Below are positions 6,883 to 12,977 of a DNA stretch of 18,340 bases, one piece after another. The stretch is from contig PFBP01000028.1 of the NCBI GenBank assembly GCA_002778535.1, positions 1 through 18,340 on the forward strand. Direction: 5' to 3'. The position numbers and the translations under genes were made by a program. Origin of the DNA: Candidatus Kuenenbacteria bacterium CG10_big_fil_rev_8_21_14_0_10_36_11. Lineage in GTDB: Bacteria; Patescibacteriota; Patescibacteriia; UBA2196. Position 1 is the stretch's first letter, and each line of letters opens with the position of its first letter. The notes beneath the pieces were generated by a model. The model was not told the DNA's origin and did no database searches. It saw only the letters and a list, made by a program, of their open reading frames with translations.

Positions 6883-8505
6883 TTAATATTCCATTCCCCT
6901 GTTCATGCCATGATTGTGTTCTTCTTCTTTTTTTGGCAATTCGGCCACGATTGCTTCCGTGGTTAAAATTAAAGCCGCTATTGAAGCCGCGTTTTGCAAA
7001 GCAAAACGAGTCACTTTAGTCGGGTCAATAATGCCGGCTTGAACCAAATCTTCATATTTATTTTTCTCCGCATTATACCCAAATCCGCCCGTATGCTTTT
7101 TTACTTCTTCAGCCACGACAGCACCATCTTTGCCAGCGTTCATAGCAATCTGTTTTATGGGCGCTTCTAAAGCCTGCGCCAAAATTTTTACGCCCACTCT
7201 TTCTTCATCTGTCACATCTATTTGGGCTAAAACATTTAAAGCGCGGAGCAATGCCACTCCTCCGCCCACCACAATGCCTTCTTCAACAGCTGCTCTTGTG
7301 GCTGAAAGCGCGTCTTCAATTCTGTGTTTCTTTTCTTTCATTTCAGTTTCCGTAGCCGCGCCTACTTTTAAAACTGCTACCCCGCCTGTCAGTTTGGCCA
7401 ATCTTTCCTGTAATTTTTCTTTATCAAAACTGGAAGTTGTTGCATCTAATTGTTTTTTAATCTGCTCTGCTCTGACTTTTATTTCCTCTTGCTTGCCTTT
7501 GCCTTCCACAATTGTCGTGGCTTCTTTTGTTGATACAACTTTTCTTGCCTGGCCAAGGTCAGTCATTTCTATTTTATCCAACTTCAAACCCACTTCTTCT
7601 GAAATAACGCGCGCGCCGGTAATTGTTGCAATATCCTGCAACATTTCTTTTTTGCGATCGCCAAATCCTGGCGCTTTAACAGCCAAAGCGGTAAACATGC
7701 CTTGCAATTTATTTAAAACCAAAGTTGTCAAAGCCACGCCTTCAATCTGATCAGCCACAATCACGATTTGTTTTTTGCCTATTTGCAACATTTTCTCCAA
7801 AATCGGCCTGATATCTTCCACTGAAGAAATTTTATAATCAGTGACTAAAATTAAAGGATCTTCCAAGACTGCTTCCATTCTGCCCGTGTCAGTAACCATA
7901 TAAGGAGAAACATAACCTTGATCAAATTGCATGCCTTCTACTAATTCTTTTTTCAAACCAAATTCCTGGGATTCTTCCACAGTTACCACGCCGTCTTTTC
8001 CAATGCCAGACATAACCTCGGCTATCAATTCTCCAATCTCTCTGTCATTGGCAGAAATCGCAGCCACATGCGCGATGTCTTCTTTGCCCTGCACCGGCTG
8101 AGAAATTTTTTCCTGCAATTCTTTTACCACTGCTTCCACGCCTTTTTCCAATCCACGCTTAATAGCTAAAGGGTCAGCCCCAGCTGCTACATTTTTTAAG
8201 CCTTCGGTAATCATTGACTGCGCGAGTAAAGTCGCAGTCGTGGTGCCATCGCCAGCCACATCATTTGTTTTTGAAGCCACTTCTTTGACTAATTCTGCAC
8301 CAATATTTTCGTATTTATCTTCCAATTCAATTTCTTTAGCCACTGTTACGCCGTCTTTGGTAATAGTCGGCGCGCCATACGCCTCGCCTAAAATAACATT
8401 GCGTCCCTTAGGGCCCAAAGTTACCTTGACAGCATTAGCTAATTTGTCCACGCCTGCTTTAACAGCCTGGCGCGCTTGTTCGTTATAAAGAATTTGTTTT
8501 GACAT
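6883..8505 (-). CDS. groEL: Chaperonin GroEL (Hsp60)
   Basis: GroEL forms the double-ring ATP-driven folding chamber in the cytoplasm and is capped by GroES, encoded just upstream. From MSKQILY the protein has 540 residues, a usual length. Family motifs are intact: TLGPKGRNVIL (29-39), the ATP-site DGVTVAKEI (51-59) and GDGTTTATLLAQ (85-96), the SANDREIGELIAEVM segment, KAPGFGDRK, and RAAVEEGIVVGGGVALL. The frame is open six codons further, to an ATG at 8523, but those bases belong to a TGTCAT palindromic repeat and the family normally begins M-A/S-K, so I chose 8505. The tail EEHNHGMNRGMEY replaces the Gly-Gly-Met repeat of many bacteria. No Shine-Dalgarno site is seen. It is co-transcribed with groES under CIRCE control. 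Confidence 0.97.
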   Translation of the reverse strand: MSKQILYNEQARQAVKAGVDKLANAVKVTLGPKGRNVILGEAYGAPTITKDGVTVAKEIELEDKYENIGAELVKEVASKTNDVAGDGTTTATLLAQSMITEGLKNVAAGADPLAIKRGLEKGVEAVVKELQEKISQPVQGKEDIAHVAAISANDREIGELIAEVMSGIGKDGVVTVEESQEFGLKKELVEGMQFDQGYVSPYMVTDTGRMEAVLEDPLILVTDYKISSVEDIRPILEKMLQIGKKQIVIVADQIEGVALTTLVLNKLQGMFTALAVKAPGFGDRKKEMLQDIATITGARVISEEVGLKLDKIEMTDLGQARKVVSTKEATTIVEGKGKQEEIKVRAEQIKKQLDATTSSFDKEKLQERLAKLTGGVAVLKVGAATETEMKEKKHRIEDALSATRAAVEEGIVVGGGVALLRALNVLAQIDVTDEERVGVKILAQALEAPIKQIAMNAGKDGAVVAEEVKKHTGGFGYNAEKNKYEDLVQAGIIDPTKVTRFALQNAASIAALILTTEAIVAELPKKEEEHNHGMNRGMEY

Positions 8506-8517
8506 ATTTGTCTTTTT

Positions 8518-8620
8518 TGTCATCCCAAGCGGCCTTTTTGGTTGTTTTGAGCCGAGGTATAAATCTTTATTTTTTAGATTCCTCCATTCCTAACAATCTT
8601 ATAGACCAGTCGGAATGACA
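8518..8620. repeat. TGTCAT...ATGACA palindromic element between groES and groEL
   Basis: A 103-base segment bounded by TGTCATCCC on the left and CGGAATGACA on the right, which are inverted copies. It fills nearly all of the space between the groES stop and the groEL start and supplies the bases of the spurious upstream groEL start. In an mRNA it could fold into a stem between the two cistrons. Confidence 0.6.
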
Positions 8621-8628
8621 GAAAAAAG

Positions 8629-8907
8629 TTAATTAATTATTCCAATTACATCAGATTCGCTTAAAATCAAAAAGGCATCCCCGTCAATTTTAAACTCGTC
8701 TGGTGCGTATTTTCTGAATAAAATTTTATCGCCGACCTTGATTGACATTGGCAGACGATTGCCATTGTCTAAAATTCTGCCAGGACCGACAGCCACGACT
8801 TCACCGCGCTCTGGCTTTTCTTTTTCTGTTTCTGGCACAATAATGCCAGCTTTTGCCCCTTCTTTAAGAGGTTTGACCAATAAATGGTCTGTTAAAGGTT
8901 TAAGCAT
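8629..8907 (-). CDS. groES: Co-chaperonin GroES (Hsp10)
   Basis: GroES is the heptameric lid of the GroEL chamber. From the ATG at 8907 (MLKPLTDHLLVKPL) the protein has 92 residues, normal for the family. It shows the mobile-loop region AKAGIIVPETEKEKPERGEV (19-38), GPGRILDNGN and the closing DEFKIDGDAFLILSESDVIGII. A TTG five codons upstream is also in frame, but the family start alignment favours the ATG. It is the first gene of the groES-groEL operon. Two sigma70-type promoters and a CIRCE operator precede it, so heat-shock repression by HrcA is expected; hrcA is not in this window. Confidence 0.96.
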   Translation of the reverse strand: MLKPLTDHLLVKPLKEGAKAGIIVPETEKEKPERGEVVAVGPGRILDNGNRLPMSIKVGDKILFRKYAPDEFKIDGDAFLILSESDVIGIIN

Positions 8908-8969
8908 ATTTTTCAGATACAAATTCTTGCTAATTTTAATTATCTACAAGAATTAGTTTAATTTGTTGT

Positions 8970-8999
8970 ATTATACTTTTGTTAGCACTCAGTTGTCAA
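8970..8999 (-). promoter_or_regulatory. groESL proximal promoter P2 overlapped by CIRCE
   Basis: TTGACA (8999-8994) and TATAAT (8975-8970) on the minus strand are both perfect, 18 bases apart. The -35 hexamer is the central spacer of the CIRCE operator, so a bound repressor would block RNA polymerase. The start would be near 8962, about 55 nt before the groES ATG. Confidence 0.8.
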
Positions 9000-9008
9000 G
9001 AGTGGTAA
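8982..9008. promoter_or_regulatory. CIRCE operator (HrcA binding site)
   Basis: TTAGCACTC-N9-GAGTGGTAA matches the CIRCE consensus TTAGCACTC-N9-GAGTGCTAA with a single change in the right arm. CIRCE is the known HrcA operator of groESL and dnaK operons. Its position over the P2 -35 element is typical of repression. Confidence 0.93.
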
Positions 9009-9026
9009 TTACTGCACTATTATCAT

Positions 9027-9054
9027 ATTATAATAGTATAAAAATTTTTGTCAA
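9027..9054 (-). promoter_or_regulatory. groESL distal promoter P1
   Basis: TTGACA (9054-9049) and TATAAT (9032-9027) on the minus strand, both perfect, 16 bases apart. The start would be near 9020, so CIRCE would lie downstream, as a roadblock within the early transcript. Confidence 0.65.
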
Positions 9055-9055
9055 G

Positions 9056-9090
9056 ACAAATAAAATAGGCTGGGTTTTAAAACCCAGCCT
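9056..9090 (-). terminator. Terminator of the nucleotidyltransferase-ligase operon
   Basis: Positions 9067-9090 are a perfect 24-base palindrome (AGGCTGGGTTTT and its complement). On the minus strand it is followed by ATTTTATTTGTC. It lies 23 bases past the ligase stop and directly before groESL promoter P1. Confidence 0.75.
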
Positions 9091-9113
9091 AAAATTGTTG
9101 CCTTATTTTTCAC

Positions 9114-10610
9114 TTACTCCTCTGATCTTTTTCCCAAAATCCCCAAACCTCCTAAAATTAAAATCATTCCACTTGGCAATGTCCACCAAAAATGATCCGC
9201 GCATAATAACACAAAAATACAAAAACACGAAAATACAAAAAAAATAAAATTATTTTTTCTTTTTAAATTTTTTATCAAAACCCCAAACCACCCTAAAACC
9301 CCAAACCACCCTAAAACCCCCAACTCTGCCCAAGCCAAAATCAAGACATTGTGCACGGGCTGATATTTGAAGCCGGGCAAGCCTGGATTATTTTTTTGCA
9401 AAGCTAATGTGTAATTACCCAAACCAACGCCAACCACAGAATTGTTTTTTATAATCTGCCACGCCTCCCCATAATTACTAACTCTTTCTGAAACAGATTG
9501 CATTTCTAATCTTAATGGTGCTTGGCTTAATCCCAATCTTGTCTGCACTAATGGCCAATACAAAACCCCTAACGTCCCTAAAATCCCTAAAATTCCTAAA
9601 ACCTTTTTCCAATTTTTTTTAAAATCAACCAATAACCAATAACTCATAACTAATAAAAATACCAGCCAAGCGGCTCGTGAGAAAGTAAAAAATAAAGCAA
9701 TAATAAGTAATAAGGCAATAAGGTAATAAAATAATTCTTTTTTGTCATCCACATCTTTCTTTTTGTCATTCCCGCGAGCTTTAAGTGGCCTAAATGGCAA
9801 GTTAAAGCGGGAATCCAGAAAATTTTTTAATTTTGAATTTTCCATTATCCATACCAACAAAATTATCGTTACTATAATAAATCCAGCCAATACATTTGGG
9901 TGCGGCAAAGAGCCATAAGCGCGTAAAAATCTCTCACCATTGGAAATTTCTACCACGCTCGCGCCCAAATCACTGGCTTTATGAATAGCAATACCAAGCC
10001 ATTTGCTGGCAAACATGTTCTGCGTTAAAAATTGATAAACACCCAAACCACTGGACAAAACCATACTTAAAATAAATGCCCAAGCCAATTTAATTTTTAA
10101 AAAATTTACTCGGCTTAAAATCCATAATAACCCCAAAATCTCCCCTATCCTCAGCCACCAGTATAAAGAGAGAATTTTATTTTGTGAAAAGATAATATTT
10201 AAAATAATAAAAATAAAAGAATATAAAAATATAAAAAAATAAATTTTTACCTTTCTATTTCTGTCTTCAGTATCTTCTTCTTTGCCGTCCTGACCTTCTT
10301 TTTTGTCATCCTGATGCAAATCAGGATCCAGACAAAAAAATTTTAAAATCCTTTTCTGGATTCCAGCTTTCGCTGGAATGACAAAAGGCAATTTGATTAC
10401 TATGCTAAGTCCGTTTTTTTGTCTGACATAGAACAATTTCATAAATAAACTTGCAAGGTAGACAAATATTAAAATTATAAATACCACATCAAACCCATAC
10501 AGCGACATCCTGCCATATTCCCACACCTCGCCATTAATTTTTGGATCGTAAAAAATCCACCTTGTCTGCCAAGGCAAAAGAAACACGAATAAATAAATTA
10601 AATTTTGCAT
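9114..10610 (-). CDS. O-antigen ligase / polymerase-like membrane protein (Wzy_C/WaaL family)
   Basis: 498 residues with many hydrophobic helices. Proteins of this family polymerise or transfer sugar chains at the outer face of the membrane. The opening MQNLIYLFVFLLPWQTRWIFYDP and EYGRMSLYGFD match CPR members of the family as I know them. The Wzy_C core is visible: FTFSRAAWLVFLL (308-320), SERVSNYGEAW (374-384), VVGVGLGNY (392-400) and HN (420-421) followed by AELGVLGW. Two polar insertions come from palindromic repeats read in frame: about 76-105 (VIPAKAGIQ...DPDLHQDD) and about 265-285 (DSRFNLPFRPLKARGND). A six-residue tandem repeat GVLGWF lies at 431-442. The gene follows a nucleotidyltransferase by 76 bases, so probably the same transcript. 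The exact substrate is unknown. Confidence 0.8.
   Translation of the reverse strand: MQNLIYLFVFLLPWQTRWIFYDPKINGEVWEYGRMSLYGFDVVFIILIFVYLASLFMKLFYVRQKNGLSIVIKLPFVIPAKAGIQKRILKFFCLDPDLHQDDKKEGQDGKEEDTEDRNRKVKIYFFIFLYSFIFIILNIIFSQNKILSLYWWLRIGEILGLLWILSRVNFLKIKLAWAFILSMVLSSGLGVYQFLTQNMFASKWLGIAIHKASDLGASVVEISNGERFLRAYGSLPHPNVLAGFIIVTIILLVWIMENSKLKNFLDSRFNLPFRPLKARGNDKKKDVDDKKELFYYLIALLLIIALFFTFSRAAWLVFLLVMSYWLLVDFKKNWKKVLGILGILGTLGVLYWPLVQTRLGLSQAPLRLEMQSVSERVSNYGEAWQIIKNNSVVGVGLGNYTLALQKNNPGLPGFKYQPVHNVLILAWAELGVLGWFGVLGWFGVLIKNLKRKNNFIFFVFSCFCIFVLLCADHFWWTLPSGMILILGGLGILGKRSEE
9279..9314. repeat. 18-base tandem repeat inside the ligase gene
   Basis: Two exact adjacent copies (9279-9296 and 9297-9314) encode GVLGWF twice within a membrane helix. 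A third, partial unit follows. The unit resembles CCCTAAAA-type runs also present at 9568-9604. Confidence 0.8.
9764..9818. repeat. In-frame palindromic repeat inside the ligase gene (copy 1)
   Basis: Starts TGTCATTCCCGC and ends GCGGGAATCCAG. The arms CCCGC/GCGGG and CTTTAA/TTAAAG fold into a hairpin around TGGCCTAAATGGC. It encodes the polar peptide at about residues 265-282, between two hydrophobic stretches, without breaking the frame. Confidence 0.7.
10304..10383. repeat. In-frame palindromic repeat inside the ligase gene (copy 2)
   Basis: Bounded by TGTCATCCTGA and TTCGCTGGAATGACA. It contains the hairpins ATCCTGA/TCAGGAT and ATTCCAGC/GCTGGAAT. It encodes VIPAKAGIQ, a well-known translation of the dispersed GGAATGACA-type repeat, plus DPDLHQDD, in a cytoplasmic or periplasmic loop. 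Confidence 0.8.
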
Positions 10611-10620
10611 AGCAAAATTT

Positions 10621-10656
10621 ATCCTGAGTCCAGATAAAATCGGGACGAGGGATCCC
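10621..10656. repeat. Palindromic repeat fragment before the ligase start
   Basis: ATCCTGAGTCCAG ... CGGGACGAGGGATCCCG. It shares ATCCTGA and GAGGGATCCC with the element at 6699-6736. It occupies half of the 76-base space between the nucleotidyltransferase stop and the ligase ATG. Confidence 0.5.
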
Positions 10657-10686
10657 GTTATTACTTTTCCTTAATTTCTCAATTTC

Positions 10687-11634
10687 TTAATGCATTCTTT
10701 CTCTCCACTTTTCCCAAATTTCTTTTCCTTTTATTTTACTTTCTAAATGTAACTTGATAATCTTATCATTTAAATAAACGCTATTATTTTCTTCTTCATA
10801 AACTGCCTTTTTTAATTCCTGAGGCAAATACCAAAGTTGAAATTTTTTCAGCCAACGCTCCATCCAATCAACTAATCCACTGCCACTAATTTCCTCTACA
10901 TTTAAAAAAATATCCTCGCTATTAATATTCGCCTTTCCATTCGCATCTAATTCGCCTTTCCATTCGCATCTAAAATTTGGCAGATATTTTTTTATCCATT
11001 CATTTGCCTGCCAAAACTTTTTCTGCCAATCATCATTGCCAGACAAAAATAAATAAAAAGTAGACCAATAAACCAAAATCGGAAAATCTTTAACCAGTTC
11101 GTATTTTTCCAAATTCAGATTATCCTTGCTCACAAAATAGCTTAAACAAAATTTATCTTTTTTGTTATTTTTTGTCGGCCGCAAATTTAATATTTTCAAA
11201 GGCAGAACAGCCAAAAATCTTGTCAGCCACAAACGATTTTTCTGCGCGATAATAAATAAATCAATATCTGAATTTTCTAATGCGTTATGATAACTGGCTG
11301 AATTTGTTAAAAATATTGCCTTAATCCACGGAACATGTTTTAGCCACCATCTCACCAGTCTTTTAGCTTTTTTTATTTTCTGTTCAGAAATTTCACTCCT
11401 TTGCTCCCGCACAGCTAAAATATTTTCCCTACCAGGAAAAAAATAAAATCCATCTTTCTCCACCACTACACCCTCCTCCCCTAAAAACCCCAAAATCCCT
11501 AAAAAATCTTTCCTGTCTATGGGGCGTTGTTCGCTAAATAACCATTGCCAAATTTCTTCTTGTTTAAGAGGAAAATCAAAAATATCAAAATAAGCCAAAG
11601 TCGCAATAATTGCCTTTTTAATTTCTTGTGCCAT
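10687..11634 (-). CDS. Nucleotidyltransferase-domain protein with N-terminal winged-helix-like region
   Basis: 315 residues. The first 70 (YFDIFDFPLKQEEIWQWL...EEGVVVEKDGFYFFPGR) resemble a winged helix found in CPR proteins of this type. Residues 108-129 (FLTNSASYHNALENSDIDLFII) are the nucleotidyltransferase core: the usual Gly-Ser is Asn-Ser here, and the metal-binding Asp pair is D123 and D125. The substrate is unknown; its place next to an O-antigen-ligase-like gene suggests surface-sugar work, which is inference only. The gene contains a 23-base tandem duplication at residues 221-236, where the two copies are read in different frames. The ATG at 11634 lies six bases after an extended -10, so the mRNA may be leaderless. 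Confidence 0.75.
   Translation of the reverse strand: MAQEIKKAIIATLAYFDIFDFPLKQEEIWQWLFSEQRPIDRKDFLGILGFLGEEGVVVEKDGFYFFPGRENILAVREQRSEISEQKIKKAKRLVRWWLKHVPWIKAIFLTNSASYHNALENSDIDLFIIAQKNRLWLTRFLAVLPLKILNLRPTKNNKKDKFCLSYFVSKDNLNLEKYELVKDFPILVYWSTFYLFLSGNDDWQKKFWQANEWIKKYLPNFRCEWKGELDANGKANINSEDIFLNVEEISGSGLVDWMERWLKKFQLWYLPQELKKAVYEEENNSVYLNDKIIKLHLESKIKGKEIWEKWRERMH
10928..10973. repeat. 23-base exact tandem duplication in the nucleotidyltransferase gene
   Basis: 10928-10950 and 10951-10973 are identical and adjacent. Because 23 is not a multiple of three, the copies are read in different frames: RCEWKGE from one and LDANGKA from the other. With only one copy, the present frame would meet a TAA within two codons. 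Confidence 0.9.
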
Positions 11635-11640
11635 AACTTA

Positions 11641-11649
11641 ATTTTAGCA
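11641..11649 (-). promoter_or_regulatory. Extended -10 of a probably leaderless promoter for the nucleotidyltransferase
   Basis: TGCTAAAAT on the minus strand (11649-11641) is followed by six bases and then the ATG. The -35 region is poor. The 15 bases TTAAAATGCTAAAAT recur at the same distance before miaB. Confidence 0.55.
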
Positions 11650-11654
11650 TTTTA

Positions 11655-11689
11655 AGTGAAAAATAAAAACCAGCAAAAATTTGCTGGTT
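11655..11689 (-). terminator. Terminator of the DHH-family gene
   Basis: AACCAGCAA/TTGCTGGTT (11668-11689, 9-bp stem, 4-nt loop) is followed on the minus strand by TTTATTTTT. It lies about 50 bases past the DHH gene stop and upstream of the nucleotidyltransferase, separating the two transcripts. Confidence 0.75.
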
Positions 11690-11738
11690 TGTCACAATTA
11701 TTGTATTGACTCATTTTCCCTTAAATCCTTAAAATTTC

Positions 11739-12872
11739 CTAACCAACAATTTTCTTCCTAATCTCATTTACCACCTTCATCTCCGCCTCAGTTAAAATTT
11801 TATCAGGCAGTTCAAACACTGCTTTTTCTTTGGTGCCCTCTCCCCCAAAATTATTTAACAACCATTTAGCGTCATGATGTTTGGTATGCAAACTTCCAAA
11901 AATATTGCCAACCGCTGTTTCATAAAGCAAAACAAAAATTTCAGTTTGCGGCGTATTTAAAATCATTTCCTCAGCCAAACCATTAAGATCTTCCGGACTC
12001 GCGCCAGTTTTGACAAAATCAGTGTAAGGCACAGATGCCCATGCCAGCTTCAGTGATTGATCTAATTGCAGACGGGCTAAAACTCTGCCCCATAATTTTA
12101 AAGTAGCTATTTTTTTTGTGCAATAAAAATTCGCCACAATTTTTTCCCTGTCCGCTCCGAGGTCAATCAAATCAGAAGTAATTGCCAAGGTTTTGGGCGC
12201 TAAATTTGGCAAACGGAAACTTTGCGTTTTATGGATCATGCCCGCTAAAATAATCGTGGCCAATTCCGCGTCAACCAAAGATCTTTGCCAGTTGTTTATC
12301 AAATCATAAATTATTTCAGCAACTGAACTTTTATTTGGATCAACTAAATTCAACTGGCCATAGTTTTCATTGTTTAAATTATGATCAATATTAACAATAG
12401 TCGTTTGAAAGAAAAAATCAGGCTCTTGACTGTAAACTTTGCCCAAAGATTCTAAATCAGGCGCGTCCAAAGTGATAATCAAATCAAAACGATAACCAGT
12501 ATGCCGCGCTACTGCGTCTTCGGGTTTGAATTCCCCTTTTTCCGGCAATAAATAAATCATCATTTTATCATTATTAACATCATAAAAAAATTCGCTCACT
12601 TTTTTTCCAGCCAGATTAACTTCAATCAAAAAATGGCGCAAATGCTCTAATGAATTGGCCACCGAATAAATGTTTGGCAAAAAAGAAAATTCAGGCGCCA
12701 TTTTAAAATCATCAGCAACAATAGTGCATTTTTTATTAAGCCCAGACAAAAATCTGGCTAAAGCCAAGGCCGAAGCTAAAGCATCGCCAGTATAATTTTT
12801 CCGAAAAGTTATCAAAACATGTTCGGCCTTAGTGATTAATTCTTTGAATTGTTGATCAGAAGTCAAAGCCAT
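11739..12872 (-). CDS. DHH-family phosphoesterase-like protein (NrnA/RecJ fold), degenerate active site
   Basis: 377 residues from MALTSDQQFKELI. The frame is open 50 codons further, to an ATG at 13022, but that would overlap infB and swallow this gene's own promoter, so I chose 12872. The DHH fold is clear: VLITFRKNYTGDALASALALA (19-39), TLDAPDLESLG (134-144), NIDHNLNNENYGQLNLVD (161-178), and a DHHA1-like second half with GMIHKTQSF (211-219) and DLIDLGADREKIV. Known members are Mn-dependent nanoRNases/pAp phosphatases or RecJ exonucleases. Here the signature DHH is DHN, and the Asp usual in the last motif (GI..DT..F) is Lys, so metal binding may be reduced or altered. It is divergent from infB. 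The mRNA appears leaderless (-10 about 12 bases before the ATG). Confidence 0.8.
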   Translation of the reverse strand: MALTSDQQFKELITKAEHVLITFRKNYTGDALASALALARFLSGLNKKCTIVADDFKMAPEFSFLPNIYSVANSLEHLRHFLIEVNLAGKKVSEFFYDVNNDKMMIYLLPEKGEFKPEDAVARHTGYRFDLIITLDAPDLESLGKVYSQEPDFFFQTTIVNIDHNLNNENYGQLNLVDPNKSSVAEIIYDLINNWQRSLVDAELATIILAGMIHKTQSFRLPNLAPKTLAITSDLIDLGADREKIVANFYCTKKIATLKLWGRVLARLQLDQSLKLAWASVPYTDFVKTGASPEDLNGLAEEMILNTPQTEIFVLLYETAVGNIFGSLHTKHHDAKWLLNNFGGEGTKEKAVFELPDKILTEAEMKVVNEIRKKIVG

Positions 12873-12884
12873 ATAAATTAATAT

Positions 12885-12913
12885 ATCATAATCCAGAGAA
12901 CGCTCCGTGTCAA
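12885..12913 (-). promoter_or_regulatory. Promoter of the DHH-family gene, probably leaderless
   Basis: TTGACA (12913-12908) and TATGAT (12890-12885) on the minus strand are 17 bases apart. The predicted start near 12878 leaves only about five bases before the ATG at 12872. This supports the chosen start codon. Confidence 0.75.
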
Positions 12914-12917
12914 ATAA

Positions 12918-12946
12918 TTGACCGAAATCACATAATAGAGTAAAAT
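12918..12946 (+). promoter_or_regulatory. infB promoter
   Basis: TTGACC (12918-12923) and TAAAAT (12941-12946) are 17 bases apart. The start near 12953 gives a leader of about 25 nt that is A-rich and has no Shine-Dalgarno site. The -35 is only four bases from the -35 of the divergent DHH promoter. Confidence 0.65.
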
Positions 12947-12977
12947 AAAAGAGCAACGAAAAAAAAACAAAACTCAC

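Noticed and set aside
7130..7750. 206-codon open frame on the plus strand
   Set aside because: It lies wholly antisense to groEL, whose protein matches the family throughout.
8508..8523. Upstream ATG for GroEL giving six extra residues
   Set aside because: The extra codons come from the TGTCAT repeat; the family start is M-S-K.
9264..9320. CRISPR-like array
   Set aside because: Only two adjacent copies of an 18-base unit without spacers, inside a coding frame.
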